DNA from: an uncultured Oscillospiraceae bacterium
GTDB lineage: Bacteria; Bacillota; Clostridia; Oscillospirales; Oscillospiraceae
Length of the DNA: 21,193 bases
NCBI GenBank assembly: GCA_934646175.1
Contig: CAKUEI010000022.1
Coordinates: 1 to 21,193, forward strand
Direction of reading: 5' to 3'
The position numbers were made by a program, and so were the translations under genes. Positions within the stretch are counted from its first letter, which is position 1, and every line of letters begins with the position of its first letter. Of the stretch, positions 6,328 to 13,510 are shown piece after piece. Below the pieces are notes generated by a model, which worked only from the letters and a program-made list of their open reading frames with translations, was not told where the DNA came from and made no database searches.

Positions 6328-6345
6328 GATATCCTTATGGTTATC
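6328..6345. promoter_or_regulatory. Operator-like dyad near the ltp transcription start
   Basis: GATATCC-TTAT-GGTTATC, an 18-bp imperfect dyad (one mismatch), centred 55 bp from a matching dyad at 6383-6400. It covers the likely +1 region of ltp. Confidence 0.5.
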
Positions 6346-6353
6346 TAATAGTC

Positions 6354-6382
6354 ATTATTGCACAAAATTGTAGTAATGTCAA
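6354..6382 (-). promoter_or_regulatory. Promoter of the ltp-like gene
   Basis: TTGACA (6377-6382), a 17-bp spacer and AATAAT (6354-6359) preceded by an extended -10 TG. It is enclosed by the two dyads. Confidence 0.65.
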
Positions 6383-6400
6383 GATATCCGTTTGGATATT
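6383..6400. promoter_or_regulatory. Operator-like dyad between ltp -35 and the XRE gene
   Basis: GATATCC-GTTT-GGATATT; the central 16 bp are a perfect dyad with a 4-base spacer. It touches the ltp -35 box and ends just before the XRE ribosome site, so binding could affect both genes. Confidence 0.6.
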
Positions 6401-6413
6401 AAGAGGTGTAAAA

Positions 6414-6638
6414 ATGGGGTATTATAAACGATTGCGAGATTTACGGGAAGACCACGACTATACACAGCGGTATGTTGCTAAATATTTGAAAATGCCACAA
6501 CCCCAATATTTCCGCTATGAGCAAGGATATCGGGATATTCCAAGTGATGTTTTAATTGCTTTGGCTGACCTATATAACACCTCAACTGACTATATACTTG
6601 GTCGCACAAATAATTCAGACCCCCCTGCTGACAAATAA
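6414..6638 (+). CDS. XRE/cI-like repressor of the mini-island
   Basis: This 74-residue protein is a single Cro/C1-type helix-turn-helix domain. MGYYKRLRDLREDHDYTQRY gives the first helices, VAKYLKMPQPQYFRYEQGYR the helix-turn-helix with the recognition helix, and LIALADLYNTSTDYILGRT the typical closing segment. No peptidase or dimerisation domain follows. The ATG at 6414 has AGAGGTG about 5 nt upstream. It diverges from the Ltp-like gene over a 105-bp region with two matching dyads, the layout of a lysogeny repressor controlling itself and a neighbour. I could not place its own promoter with confidence. Sequence is AT-rich like the rest of the insert. Confidence 0.88.
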   Translation: MGYYKRLRDLREDHDYTQRYVAKYLKMPQPQYFRYEQGYRDIPSDVLIALADLYNTSTDYILGRTNNSDPPADK

Positions 6639-6671
6639 TCCCCCGGACGCCATAAGGCCATTCCGGGGGAT
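6638..6671. terminator. Terminator between the XRE gene and the integrase remnant
   Basis: Perfect 10-bp stem (6638-6647 with 6662-6671) with a small inner GCC-ATAA-GGC hairpin, then a T-rich tail. It overlaps the XRE stop codon and may also serve the convergent integrase remnant. Confidence 0.75.
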
Positions 6672-6692
6672 TTGTTATTTGCTATTCAATTA

Positions 6693-6968
6693 TCAGAATC
6701 CCATTTTAATCTTTTGCTCTTTACCTTTCAGTTGCACCAGAGGGGAGAAGGATTCAAAGTTTTTGGTAATGTCTGCGTCAAAGATCGTGCAATAGTGTTT
6801 TGTCATTTCAAGCGTAGAATGACCAAGGAGCCGTTGAAGGGTAAAGGCATTGCCACCACAATAGGTGATAATGGTTTTCTCACTTAGTCCCATTGACTTC
6901 TTCGCCATAAGAAAGTCATGGAAGGTATCGGCCACGATTACGCTAACTTTCATCTTGATTTTTGCCAT
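6693..6968 (-). pseudogene. int: Tyrosine integrase with central in-frame deletion
   Basis: This 91-residue product joins the two ends of a phage-type integrase. Residues 1-36 resemble the start of the core-binding domain (TFHDFLMAKKSMGLSEKTI). Residues 38-60 are the C-terminal catalytic part (GGNAFTLQRLLGHSTLEMTK, then HYC) with His50 and nucleophile Tyr59. The first catalytic Arg, the Lys and the His-x-x-Arg box, roughly 250 residues judging by usual integrase length, are missing, with the junction near Tyr36-Cys37-Gly38. The frame is intact, so it arose by a clean deletion and cannot recombine alone. The ATG at 6968 has AGGAG 9 nt upstream. It sits beside the tRNA, the normal place for an island integrase. 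Confidence 0.85.
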
Positions 6969-7036
6969 AATCAACACTCCTAATTCTTTCGTTTCCTTTG
7001 AAAAATCAAGCGTGTCAAATTTCCAATCAAGAGTGC

Positions 7037-7101
7037 AAAAAAAGAAAGGCAAAAAACCGCAACCCACTGTGTTTCAATGGATTATGGCTTTTTGCTCTTT
7101 C
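7037..7101 (-). terminator. Large terminator hairpin after tRNA-Ala, inside the insert
   Basis: On the minus strand, 7086-7101 pairs with 7044-7058 (one bulge, one mismatch), an inner 9-bp stem joins 7075-7083 with 7061-7069 around a 5-base loop, and seven T follow. It starts 2 bp after the tRNA CCA end. It lies within the insert, so the element brought a terminator for the rebuilt tRNA. Confidence 0.7.
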
Positions 7102-7102
7102 C

Positions 7103-7179
<77 letters not shown>

Positions 7180-7216
7180 AGAGAATCGGTCCAGTGTCTC
7201 GCACCGAACAAGATTT

Positions 7217-7245
7217 ATTATAGCAGGCACTTCCAGAATTGTCAA
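7217..7245 (-). promoter_or_regulatory. Consensus promoter of tRNA-Ala
   Basis: TTGACA (7240-7245), 17-bp spacer, TATAAT (7217-7222): a perfect match to the SigA consensus, 37 bp before the mature tRNA 5' end. Confidence 0.9.
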
Positions 7246-7303
7246 GCTATTTTTTCATTTTTTCGATACTTTTTGCATTCTGCATTTTAACGAGCGGATG
7301 GAA

Positions 7304-7332
7304 AGGCCCCGCGCTGGTTTGGCGCGGGGCCT
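7304..7332 (-). terminator. GC-rich hairpin after rpsU
   Basis: Perfect 11-bp stem (7304-7314 with 7322-7332) and a 7-base loop, 5 bp beyond the rpsU stop. The T-run is short, so termination may be partial. Confidence 0.6.
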
Positions 7333-7337
7333 GCGCA

Positions 7338-7520
7338 TCAATAGTATCTCTTCTTGTTCTTACGGGCAGCTTCCGACTTCTTACGACGCTTTACGCTCGG
7401 GCTCTCGTAATGCTCGCGCTTGCGAACTTCGGCCAAAACACCCGACTTCGCACAGCTGCGCTTAAACCGCTTCAGAGCGTTCTCTAAGGACTCGCCCTCT
7501 TTCACGCGGATTTCCGACAT
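7338..7520 (-). CDS. rpsU: 30S ribosomal protein S21
   Basis: This 60-residue basic protein of the small subunit helps base-pairing between mRNA and the 3' end of 16S rRNA. It begins MSEIRVKEGESLENALKRFK and ends in a Lys/Arg-rich tail (VKRRKKSEAARKNKKRYY), both family hallmarks; length is normal. The frame runs 18 codons further up, but the ATG at 7520 has GGAGGG 7 nt before it and matches the family start. It has a consensus promoter directly after the leuS stop and a structured leader. Confidence 0.97.
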   Translation of the reverse strand: MSEIRVKEGESLENALKRFKRSCAKSGVLAEVRKREHYESPSVKRRKKSEAARKNKKRYY

Positions 7521-7540
7521 GTGATTTCCCTCCCTCCAGA

Positions 7541-7563
7541 ACAGCGGGTTTATGACCCACTGT
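7541..7563 (-). other. Hairpin in the rpsU leader
   Basis: 9-bp stem (7541-7549 with 7555-7563, one G-U in the RNA) with a 5-base loop, about 10 nt before the rpsU Shine-Dalgarno site. A second shorter stem (GCCATA/TATGGC) lies just upstream near 7570-7590. Autoregulation is possible but not shown. Confidence 0.45.
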
Positions 7564-7601
7564 GAAAGGGCCATAGATACAGATATGGCTTTAACAGTCT
7601 T

Positions 7602-7630
7602 ATTATATGCAAGAATGCCAAACTTGTCAA
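7602..7630 (-). promoter_or_regulatory. Consensus promoter of rpsU
   Basis: TTGACA (7625-7630), 17-bp spacer, TATAAT (7602-7607), a perfect SigA consensus. It begins 1 bp after the leuS stop codon. Confidence 0.9.
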
Positions 7631-7631
7631 G

Positions 7632-10070
7632 TCAGTTTTCGCGTTTCGGCTTGAAAATCAGATTGACCAGACGGTTTTTGACCAGGATCGTCTTCACAAT
7701 CTCCATGCCTTCCGCCAGCTTGGCCACCTTTGGGTCGGCCAGAGCGGCTGCGACCACGGTGTCTTCCTCGCTGTCCATGGGGACTACGATGTTGGCCTTC
7801 AGCTTGCCGCCCACCTGCACGGCCATCTGCACCTCGGCGGCGATGGTCTTGCTGTGGTCGTACTCCGGCCAGGGCTGCTGGCACACCATGCCCGCAAAGC
7901 CAAGGTACTCCCAAAGTTCCTCGCAGATGTGGGGCGCGAAGGGAGACAGCATCAGCAGCAGAGCCTTCATATCGCCCAGAGAAGCGCCGTTTGCATAGAA
8001 GTCGTTGACCAGGGCCATAAGGGTTGCAATGGCGGTGTTGAACTTCATGGCCTCGATGTCGTCAGCCACCTTTTTGATGGCTTTATGAACAGCCGCTTCG
8101 TTGGCGGGAGAGTAAGCATCCCCCTCATGCTTCTGGCCGGTGGCCAGATTCCAGACGCGGTCCAGGAAGCGCTTGCAGCCGCGGACGGCGTTATCCGACC
8201 ATGCGGCGGCCTTCTCAAAGTCGCCAATGAACATGATATAGGTGCGCATGGTGTCGGCACCGTACTGCTCCACAATGTCGTTGGGGTTCACCACGTTGCC
8301 CCGGGACTTGGACATTTTCTCGCCGCCCTCGCCCAGGATCATGCCGTGGCTGGTGCGCTTCTGATACGGTTCCTTCGTAGGGACCACACCGATATCGTAA
8401 AGGAACTTATGCCAGAAGCGGGAGTACAGCAGGTGCAGGGTGGTATGCTCCATGCCGCCGTTATACCAGTCCACCGGGGACCAGTACTCCATTGCCTCGC
8501 GGGAGGCCAGGGCCTTGTCGTTGTGGGGGTCCATATACCGCAGGAAATACCAGGAGGAACCGGCCCACTGGGGCATGGTATCGGTCTCGCGCTTAGCGGG
8601 GCCGCCGCAGCAGGGGCAGGTGGTGTTGACCCAGTCGGTCATCTTGGAGATGGGGGACTCGCCGTCGTCGGTGGGCTCATAGGACTCCACCTCGGGCAGC
8701 AGCAGGGGCAGCTGATCCTCGCTGAGGGGCACCCAACCGCACTTCTCGCACTTCACCATGGGGATGGGCTCGCCCCAATAGCGCTGACGGGAGAAGACCC
8801 AGTCGCGCAGCTTGTAGTTGACCTTTTCCTCGCCGATGCCCTTTTCGGTGAGCCATGCGATCATGGCGGGGATAGCCTCTTTCACGGTCTTCCCGTCCAG
8901 GAAGTCGGAGTTCACCAGAATGCCGGTATCGTCCTTCAGGGTGAAGGCTTCCTTCTCCACATCGCCACCGCGGACGACCTCCACAATGGGCAGGCCGAAC
9001 TTCTTGGCGAAGGCCCAGTCGCGGGCATCATGGGCGGGCACGGCCATGATGGCGCCGGTGCCGTAGGTCACCAGAACATAGTCGGAGATGAAGATGGGGA
9101 TCTCCTTCCCATTCACGGGATTGATGGCGCGGACGCCCTTCAGCTCCACGCCGGTCTTTTCCTTGTCGGCGGTGAGCTCGCTGCGCTCGAAATCGCTCTT
9201 CCGGGCGGCGGCGGCCACGTAGTCCTCCACCTCGGACAGGTTTTCGATATGGGAGGCCCACTTCTTCACATAGGGGTGCTCCGGAGCCATGACCATATAA
9301 GTGGCGCCGAACAGGGTGTCCGGCCGGGTAGTGAAGATGCGCAGGGTGTCCCCTTCCGTGGTCTTGAAGTCCACCTCAGCACCGGTGGAGCGGCCGATCC
9401 AATTCTTCTGCTGGGTCTTTACCCGCTCGATGAAGTCAAGGCCATCCAAATCATCGATGAGGCGCTGGGCATAGGCGGTGATCTTCAGCATCCACTGGCT
9501 CTTCTCTTTCCGCACCACGGGAGCGCCGCAGCGCTCGCACACGCCCTCCACCACTTCCTCGTTGGCGAGGACGCATTTGCAGGAGGTGCACCAGTTGACG
9601 GGCATGGTGGTCTTGTAGGCAAGGCCGTGCTTATAAAGCTGCAGGAAGATCCACTGGGTCCACTTATAATAGCTGGGGTCAGTGGTGTTCACCACCCGGT
9701 CCCAGTCGAAGGAATAGCCCAGCATCTGCAGCTGCTTGCTGAAATTGGCAATATTGTCATGGGTCACCTTGGCCGGATGGATGTGGTTCTTGATGGCGTA
9801 GTTTTCCGTGGGCAGGCCGAAGGCGTCGTATCCCATGGGGAACAGTACATTATATCCGTCCATGCGCCGTTTCCGGGCCACAACGTCCATCGCGGTATAG
9901 GGGCGGGCATGGCCGACATGCAGGCCCTGTCCGGAGGGGTACGGGAATTCCACCAGGCAATAGAACTTCGGCTTTTCTCCGCCGTTCTCGCAGTGGAACA
10001 CCTTGCTTTCCTTCCAGCGCTGCTGCCACTTTTTCTCAATGGCCAGGTAATCATACTTCAAATCGATCAC
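7632..10070 (-). CDS. leuS: Leucine--tRNA ligase
   Basis: This 812-residue class I aminoacyl-tRNA synthetase charges tRNA-Leu. HVGH (51-54) and KMSKS (585-589) are the two ATP-binding signatures. The CP1 editing domain carries TTRPDTLFG. A CxxC pair lies near residues 160-185 and a second zinc-ribbon-like set (CEKCGW then CPCCGGP) precedes TMPQWAGSSWYFLRYMDP. The C-terminal anticodon-binding domain ends normally and length fits the bacterial enzyme. The start is GTG at 10070, which gives the family N-terminus (IDLKYDYLAIEKKWQ); the upstream AAAGAGAG is a weak ribosome site. A promoter 52 bp upstream and a terminator behind rsfS make it an independent unit. No T-box is visible in the short leader. 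Confidence 0.98.
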   Translation of the reverse strand: MIDLKYDYLAIEKKWQQRWKESKVFHCENGGEKPKFYCLVEFPYPSGQGLHVGHARPYTAMDVVARKRRMDGYNVLFPMGYDAFGLPTENYAIKNHIHPAKVTHDNIANFSKQLQMLGYSFDWDRVVNTTDPSYYKWTQWIFLQLYKHGLAYKTTMPVNWCTSCKCVLANEEVVEGVCERCGAPVVRKEKSQWMLKITAYAQRLIDDLDGLDFIERVKTQQKNWIGRSTGAEVDFKTTEGDTLRIFTTRPDTLFGATYMVMAPEHPYVKKWASHIENLSEVEDYVAAAARKSDFERSELTADKEKTGVELKGVRAINPVNGKEIPIFISDYVLVTYGTGAIMAVPAHDARDWAFAKKFGLPIVEVVRGGDVEKEAFTLKDDTGILVNSDFLDGKTVKEAIPAMIAWLTEKGIGEEKVNYKLRDWVFSRQRYWGEPIPMVKCEKCGWVPLSEDQLPLLLPEVESYEPTDDGESPISKMTDWVNTTCPCCGGPAKRETDTMPQWAGSSWYFLRYMDPHNDKALASREAMEYWSPVDWYNGGMEHTTLHLLYSRFWHKFLYDIGVVPTKEPYQKRTSHGMILGEGGEKMSKSRGNVVNPNDIVEQYGADTMRTYIMFIGDFEKAAAWSDNAVRGCKRFLDRVWNLATGQKHEGDAYSPANEAAVHKAIKKVADDIEAMKFNTAIATLMALVNDFYANGASLGDMKALLLMLSPFAPHICEELWEYLGFAGMVCQQPWPEYDHSKTIAAEVQMAVQVGGKLKANIVVPMDSEEDTVVAAALADPKVAKLAEGMEIVKTILVKNRLVNLIFKPKREN

Positions 10071-10121
10071 GCTCTCTTTTCGTCATCCTCGGCTGCTGCT
10101 TCAGCCGACTAAATCTTTTTT

Positions 10122-10150
10122 ATTATAGCCGAATCCCACCCATATTGCAA
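10122..10150 (-). promoter_or_regulatory. Promoter of leuS
   Basis: TTGCAA (10145-10150), 17-bp spacer, TATAAT (10122-10127). The roughly 45-nt leader folds a 7-bp hairpin (10089-10095 with 10102-10108) ending about 18 nt before the GTG start; too short for a T-box. Confidence 0.75.
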
Positions 10151-10178
10151 GTGCAGGCGCGCCAACCGGAAAAGAAAA

Positions 10179-10209
10179 GGAGACGGCGCGGCACATCCCG
10201 CCCGTCTCC
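10179..10209 (-). terminator. Terminator after rsfS
   Basis: 8-bp stem GGAGACGG/CCGTCTCC (10179-10186 with 10202-10209) followed on the minus strand by TTTTCTTTT. It likely ends the long smc-to-rsfS transcript before the leuS promoter. Confidence 0.65.
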
Positions 10210-10222
10210 CGTTTTTTCATGC

Positions 10223-10573
10223 TCAGTCCAGCTCCAGCGCGACCTCTTCCGCGTCGCTCCAAAGGCGCTCCAGATCGTAGAACTTCCGGGTCTCGTCCGA
10301 AAAAATGTGGACGATGACGCAGGAGTAGTCCATAAGCACCCAGGTGCCGCCGCGGTGGCCCTCCACGTGGTGCGCTTCTTCTCCCACTTCCTTCATCACG
10401 CGCTCGCACTCGTCCGCAAGCGCCTTGATCTGCGTGGAAGAGGTACCAGTGCAGAGGACGAAATAATCCGCCAGGGTGGTGACATCGGCGGTTTTCAGCA
10501 CTTTGATGCTGCCGCCCTTTTTGGCGCTGAGGGCGCGGGCGAGCATTTCCGCCATGATTTTGGAGTCCAGCAT
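10223..10573 (-). CDS. rsfS: Ribosome silencing factor
   Basis: This 116-residue protein binds L14 (uL14) on the 50S subunit and blocks subunit joining when nutrients are short. Family sequence is clear: LADYFVLCTGTSSTQIKAL (34-52), an EG...WVLMDYSCVIVHIF block (71-91) and RKFYDLERLW (96-105). It lies 17 bp after the LCP gene, in the usual nadD-yqeK-LCP-rsfS order of Firmicutes. ATG at 10573 with AAAGGATG upstream. Last gene of its operon before a terminator. Confidence 0.96.
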   Translation of the reverse strand: MLDSKIMAEMLARALSAKKGGSIKVLKTADVTTLADYFVLCTGTSSTQIKALADECERVMKEVGEEAHHVEGHRGGTWVLMDYSCVIVHIFSDETRKFYDLERLWSDAEEVALELD

Positions 10574-10590
10574 GGGATCCCATCCTTTCC

Positions 10591-11964
10591 TTAATTCAAG
10601 CTGTCTGTCCCGTTGTCCGCTTCGCTGTCCGCCACGGTACTCTCCTCCGGGGGCTGCTCAGGGACCTGACTTTCCTGCGGCGGCTCCGGAGCGGGGCTGG
10701 GGGAAGAAGGCGTTTCCGCCGGGGTCTCACTGTGAGTCGGTTCCGTACTGGGGCTCACGCTGTGGCTGGGGGCGGGCGAATGAGAAGCGGCGGGCTTTCC
10801 CGTATTGCTTTCTGGCTTCGCGGTCGCCTTGGTGTCCGCCACCTTTCCGCTGGTAGCAGAGAGGGTGCCGTCAGAATTGACGATCATCACGTCGATCTCG
10901 TTTTCCGTTACGTCCTTCACGAAGGGGTTAAAGGACTCGTTCACCAGCTCCAGCAGCTCGTCCACCTTGGGCACCACATAGGACTGATAGTTGTGTACCG
11001 TCCGGCTCCACACGCTGGCGCCCTTGTTGGGCATGGTGACAAAGTTTACGTTGTCCATGGAGAGTCCGCCCAGAATGGCGGCCTTGCCCAACCAGAAGAG
11101 GTTCTGCACGCTGAGGTCGGTCTGCACATTTTCCGAGAAAATGCGGGAGAATTCCATGATCTTGGTGGCGTTTTTCATCTGAAGGCTCTGCTCGATCACT
11201 GCCTTCAGGAATGCCTGTTGAGTCTGGATGCGGCCCAGGTCGCCGTTGGGATACTGGACGGTATAGCTGTTGTTGTGCCGCCAGCGGATCAGGCCCATGG
11301 CCCCTTCGCCGTCCAGCTTCTGATAGCCCTTCTTCAGGTGGATGTAAAGGTCCTGGGTGAAGTCCTCGTAATCCATGTCGAAGGGCACCTCAAAATAGAC
11401 GCCGCCGATAGCGTCCACCAGTTTCCCCACGGCTTCCCACTCGATAACCACTTCGTAATCCGGGACAAAGCCCACCAAATCAGCGACCTCTTCTTTCACG
11501 GCGGCAATTCCCTTGTCGCCGCCGTAGTAGTTATAGACACTGTTGAGCTTCTTGATGTCCCATGGCACATTGACCATGGTATCCCGGGGCAGGCTCATGA
11601 CGTTCAGCTTCTGATCTGTCACGTTATAGGAGATGAGCATCATGGTGTCAGTGTTTCCGCCGCCGCCCGTGTCACGGCCCATGACGAGGAAGGTATAAAA
11701 GTCCTCCGTCTTGCGCTGTCCGCTGACCTTGGGCTGCGTTCCGTCCAGAATCTCTTCACTGCCGGTGGGATCCAGGTCCGCATTTCCGGGGTCCGGGCGG
11801 CGGAACATCAGGTTGTAGGTGATCACCAGTGCGATCACCACCGCCGCCGCCACAATAGCCAGGATCAGGATACGCTTGCGCAGAACGCGCTGCTTCTCCT
11901 CCTCCGGCGTATTCGTCCGTTCGCGTTTTCCTCTCTGTCTGTTAGAATGGTTTTCCGGATTCAT
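10591..11964 (-). CDS. LytR-CpsA-Psr (LCP) family cell-wall glycopolymer ligase
   Basis: This 457-residue single-pass membrane protein likely attaches teichoic-acid-like or capsular polymers from lipid carriers to peptidoglycan. A basic cytoplasmic start (1-31) leads to one membrane helix (32-50). The LCP domain (about 88-310) shows FLVMGRDTGGGGNTDTMMLI, SLPRDT (124-129), KKLNSVYNYYG and an Arg-rich IRWRHNNS region. The last 90 residues are a Ser/Pro/Glu/Thr low-complexity tail, probably an extended wall-facing linker. The ATG is 6 bp after the nadD-yqeK stop with AAAGGA upstream, so translation is probably coupled. Length beyond a usual LCP protein comes from the tail. Confidence 0.94.
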   Translation of the reverse strand: MNPENHSNRQRGKRERTNTPEEEKQRVLRKRILILAIVAAAVVIALVITYNLMFRRPDPGNADLDPTGSEEILDGTQPKVSGQRKTEDFYTFLVMGRDTGGGGNTDTMMLISYNVTDQKLNVMSLPRDTMVNVPWDIKKLNSVYNYYGGDKGIAAVKEEVADLVGFVPDYEVVIEWEAVGKLVDAIGGVYFEVPFDMDYEDFTQDLYIHLKKGYQKLDGEGAMGLIRWRHNNSYTVQYPNGDLGRIQTQQAFLKAVIEQSLQMKNATKIMEFSRIFSENVQTDLSVQNLFWLGKAAILGGLSMDNVNFVTMPNKGASVWSRTVHNYQSYVVPKVDELLELVNESFNPFVKDVTENEIDVMIVNSDGTLSATSGKVADTKATAKPESNTGKPAASHSPAPSHSVSPSTEPTHSETPAETPSSPSPAPEPPQESQVPEQPPEESTVADSEADNGTDSLN

Positions 11965-11970
11965 TGCTCG

Positions 11971-13161
11971 TTATCCTTTCAGTGATTCCAGGGCCGCCAT
12001 GGTGGCCGGATGAATTTCGTACCCCTCTTGGCTCATTTCCTCAATGGTCATGGAAAGGCCCTCGGCAACTGCTTTGTCCAGGTCCTCCTCCGCAAAGCAT
12101 CGCAGGCGTTCCACCCCGTCGAAATCGCGGTTCGGTTCGATGTAATCGGCCAGATAGAGGATCTTTTCCAACTTGGTCATATTGGCCCGGCCGGTGGTGT
12201 GCCAGCGGATGGCGGAGACTACCTCTTCCGGCTGACCGAACACATGCTCAGCCAGCGCCGCGCCGGTCTTGGCATGCAGCAGCTTGAGGGTGCGCTGCTC
12301 CAAATTATCTAATACGATACCATATCTGGCGCACAAATTCAACTGCTCTTCCATGGTGCCATATTTTGTGCAGTCGTGCAGGATGCCCGCCCGGCGAGCG
12401 TATTCCTCGTTGTCCCCCCAGCGACGGGCAAGCGCCACGGCGGTGCACTCCGTCCCCAGAATGTGGGGGATGCGCTTTGCCTTCACCATGGACTGGGACA
12501 CGGCGCGCAGCTCCTCGTCGGAGAGATGCTTCAAATCGGCATGGGTTCCGTAAAGCCCCTCCCGCAGGATGAAGCCGTATACTGGCGGCGCGAGAAACTC
12601 GCTTGTGGACTCGCCGGCGGCCAGACGGCGGCGCAGCTCGGTGGACGAGATGTCCACCAGATCGGGCAGCGAGATCACGGTGCAGACGGTACCGTAGGTG
12701 CAGTGCAGATAGCCCGCCTGGATTTTCAAAAGCTCCGAAGTGTCATTCTCGCTGCGGGCAAAGGCCGCCACGCGGCAGCGCTTCAGAATGTCGGCCGCGC
12801 GGTACCAGTTTTGCAGGGTAAGAAACATATCGCTGCCCATCAGAAGCCACAGCTCCGCATCCGGGTACAGGGCGCTGAGGGCGTCCACCGTGTCCGCCGT
12901 ATAGCTTTTCCCGCCCCGGTCGATCTCCAGACGGGAAACCTCCACCCGGTCCTTCATCTGCATCCCGTCCACGGCGACGCGCAGCATTTCCAGTCGGTGC
13001 TCTGTACCTGGGGCGTCCTCCGCCATCTCCTTATGGGGCGGAAGGCAGTCCGGCATGAAGAAGAGCTTATCCAGTCCCAGAACGGCGGCGGCCGTCTTTG
13101 CCGCGCCGGTGTGCCCCAGATGGGGTGGGTTAAAGGTACCGCCGTAAATTCCAAGTTTCAA
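11971..13161 (-). CDS. nadD: NadD-YqeK fusion: nicotinate-nucleotide adenylyltransferase with HD hydrolase domain
   Basis: Two enzymes usually encoded separately are joined in 396 residues. Residues 1-200 are NadD, which adenylates nicotinate mononucleotide in NAD synthesis, with GTFNPPHLGH (8-17) and ISSTELR (171-177). Residues 210-396 are a YqeK-type HD domain, a family shown to split diadenosine tetraphosphate, with His233, HD at 262-263, LLHAKTGA (294-301), His321 and Asp339 as probable metal ligands. Both halves look complete. The start is TTG at 13161 with GGGGAGG 7 nt upstream, giving the normal KLGIYGGTFNPPH start. The frame has no interruption between domains, so it is a true fusion. 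Confidence 0.95.
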   Translation of the reverse strand: MKLGIYGGTFNPPHLGHTGAAKTAAAVLGLDKLFFMPDCLPPHKEMAEDAPGTEHRLEMLRVAVDGMQMKDRVEVSRLEIDRGGKSYTADTVDALSALYPDAELWLLMGSDMFLTLQNWYRAADILKRCRVAAFARSENDTSELLKIQAGYLHCTYGTVCTVISLPDLVDISSTELRRRLAAGESTSEFLAPPVYGFILREGLYGTHADLKHLSDEELRAVSQSMVKAKRIPHILGTECTAVALARRWGDNEEYARRAGILHDCTKYGTMEEQLNLCARYGIVLDNLEQRTLKLLHAKTGAALAEHVFGQPEEVVSAIRWHTTGRANMTKLEKILYLADYIEPNRDFDGVERLRCFAEEDLDKAVAEGLSMTIEEMSQEGYEIHPATMAALESLKG

Positions 13162-13201
13162 TCCGATTCCTCCCCGTTGTCCTGCTGCCCCACCGGGGCC
13201 C

Positions 13202-13510
13202 TTATTTCTTTACGAGACGGATGCGGTCCTGCTTTTCCTTGCTGTGGCTTTCCCGGTAGAGGACAAACTTGCGGCCCACCACCTGCACCACCTCGCTGCG
13301 GGTGACTTTGGCCAGGGCCTCGGCCCCCTCCCGAGTGGTCATTAACGAATTTTCCAGCACCTTGCCCTTGATCAGCTCCCGCGCTTCCAGCGCGTCCTCG
13401 GTCTGTTTCACCAGATTTTCGCCGATACCGCCTTTTCCGATATGGACGATGGTGTCGATCTCGTTGGCAAGACCGCGCAGCTGCGCGCGCTGCTTACTGT
13501 TCAGTTCCAT
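13202..13510 (-). CDS. yhbY: YhbY/CRM-domain RNA-binding protein
   Basis: This 102-residue single-domain CRM protein binds pre-50S ribosomal particles. It has the characteristic GKGGIG loop (25-30), the start LNSKQRAQLRGLANEI and the LIKGKVLEN helix-strand. Length is normal. The gene overlaps the end of rdgB by 17 bp, indicating coupled translation, and precedes nadD, its usual neighbour. The family is often next to obgE, which is absent here. Confidence 0.95.
   Translation of the reverse strand: MELNSKQRAQLRGLANEIDTIVHIGKGGIGENLVKQTEDALEARELIKGKVLENSLMTTREGAEALAKVTRSEVVQVVGRKFVLYRESHSKEKQDRIRLVKK

Noticed and set aside
7854..10112. 752-codon open frame on the plus strand
   Set aside because: Antisense to leuS, which has all synthetase motifs; composition (Gly, His, Leu, Val) is typical of a shadow frame.
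10071..10121. T-box riboswitch before leuS
   Set aside because: The leader is only about 45 nt with one short hairpin; no room for a T-box stem I or terminator.
10732..11985. 417-codon plus-strand frame opposite the LCP gene
   Set aside because: Antisense shadow; no ribosome site or recognisable domain.
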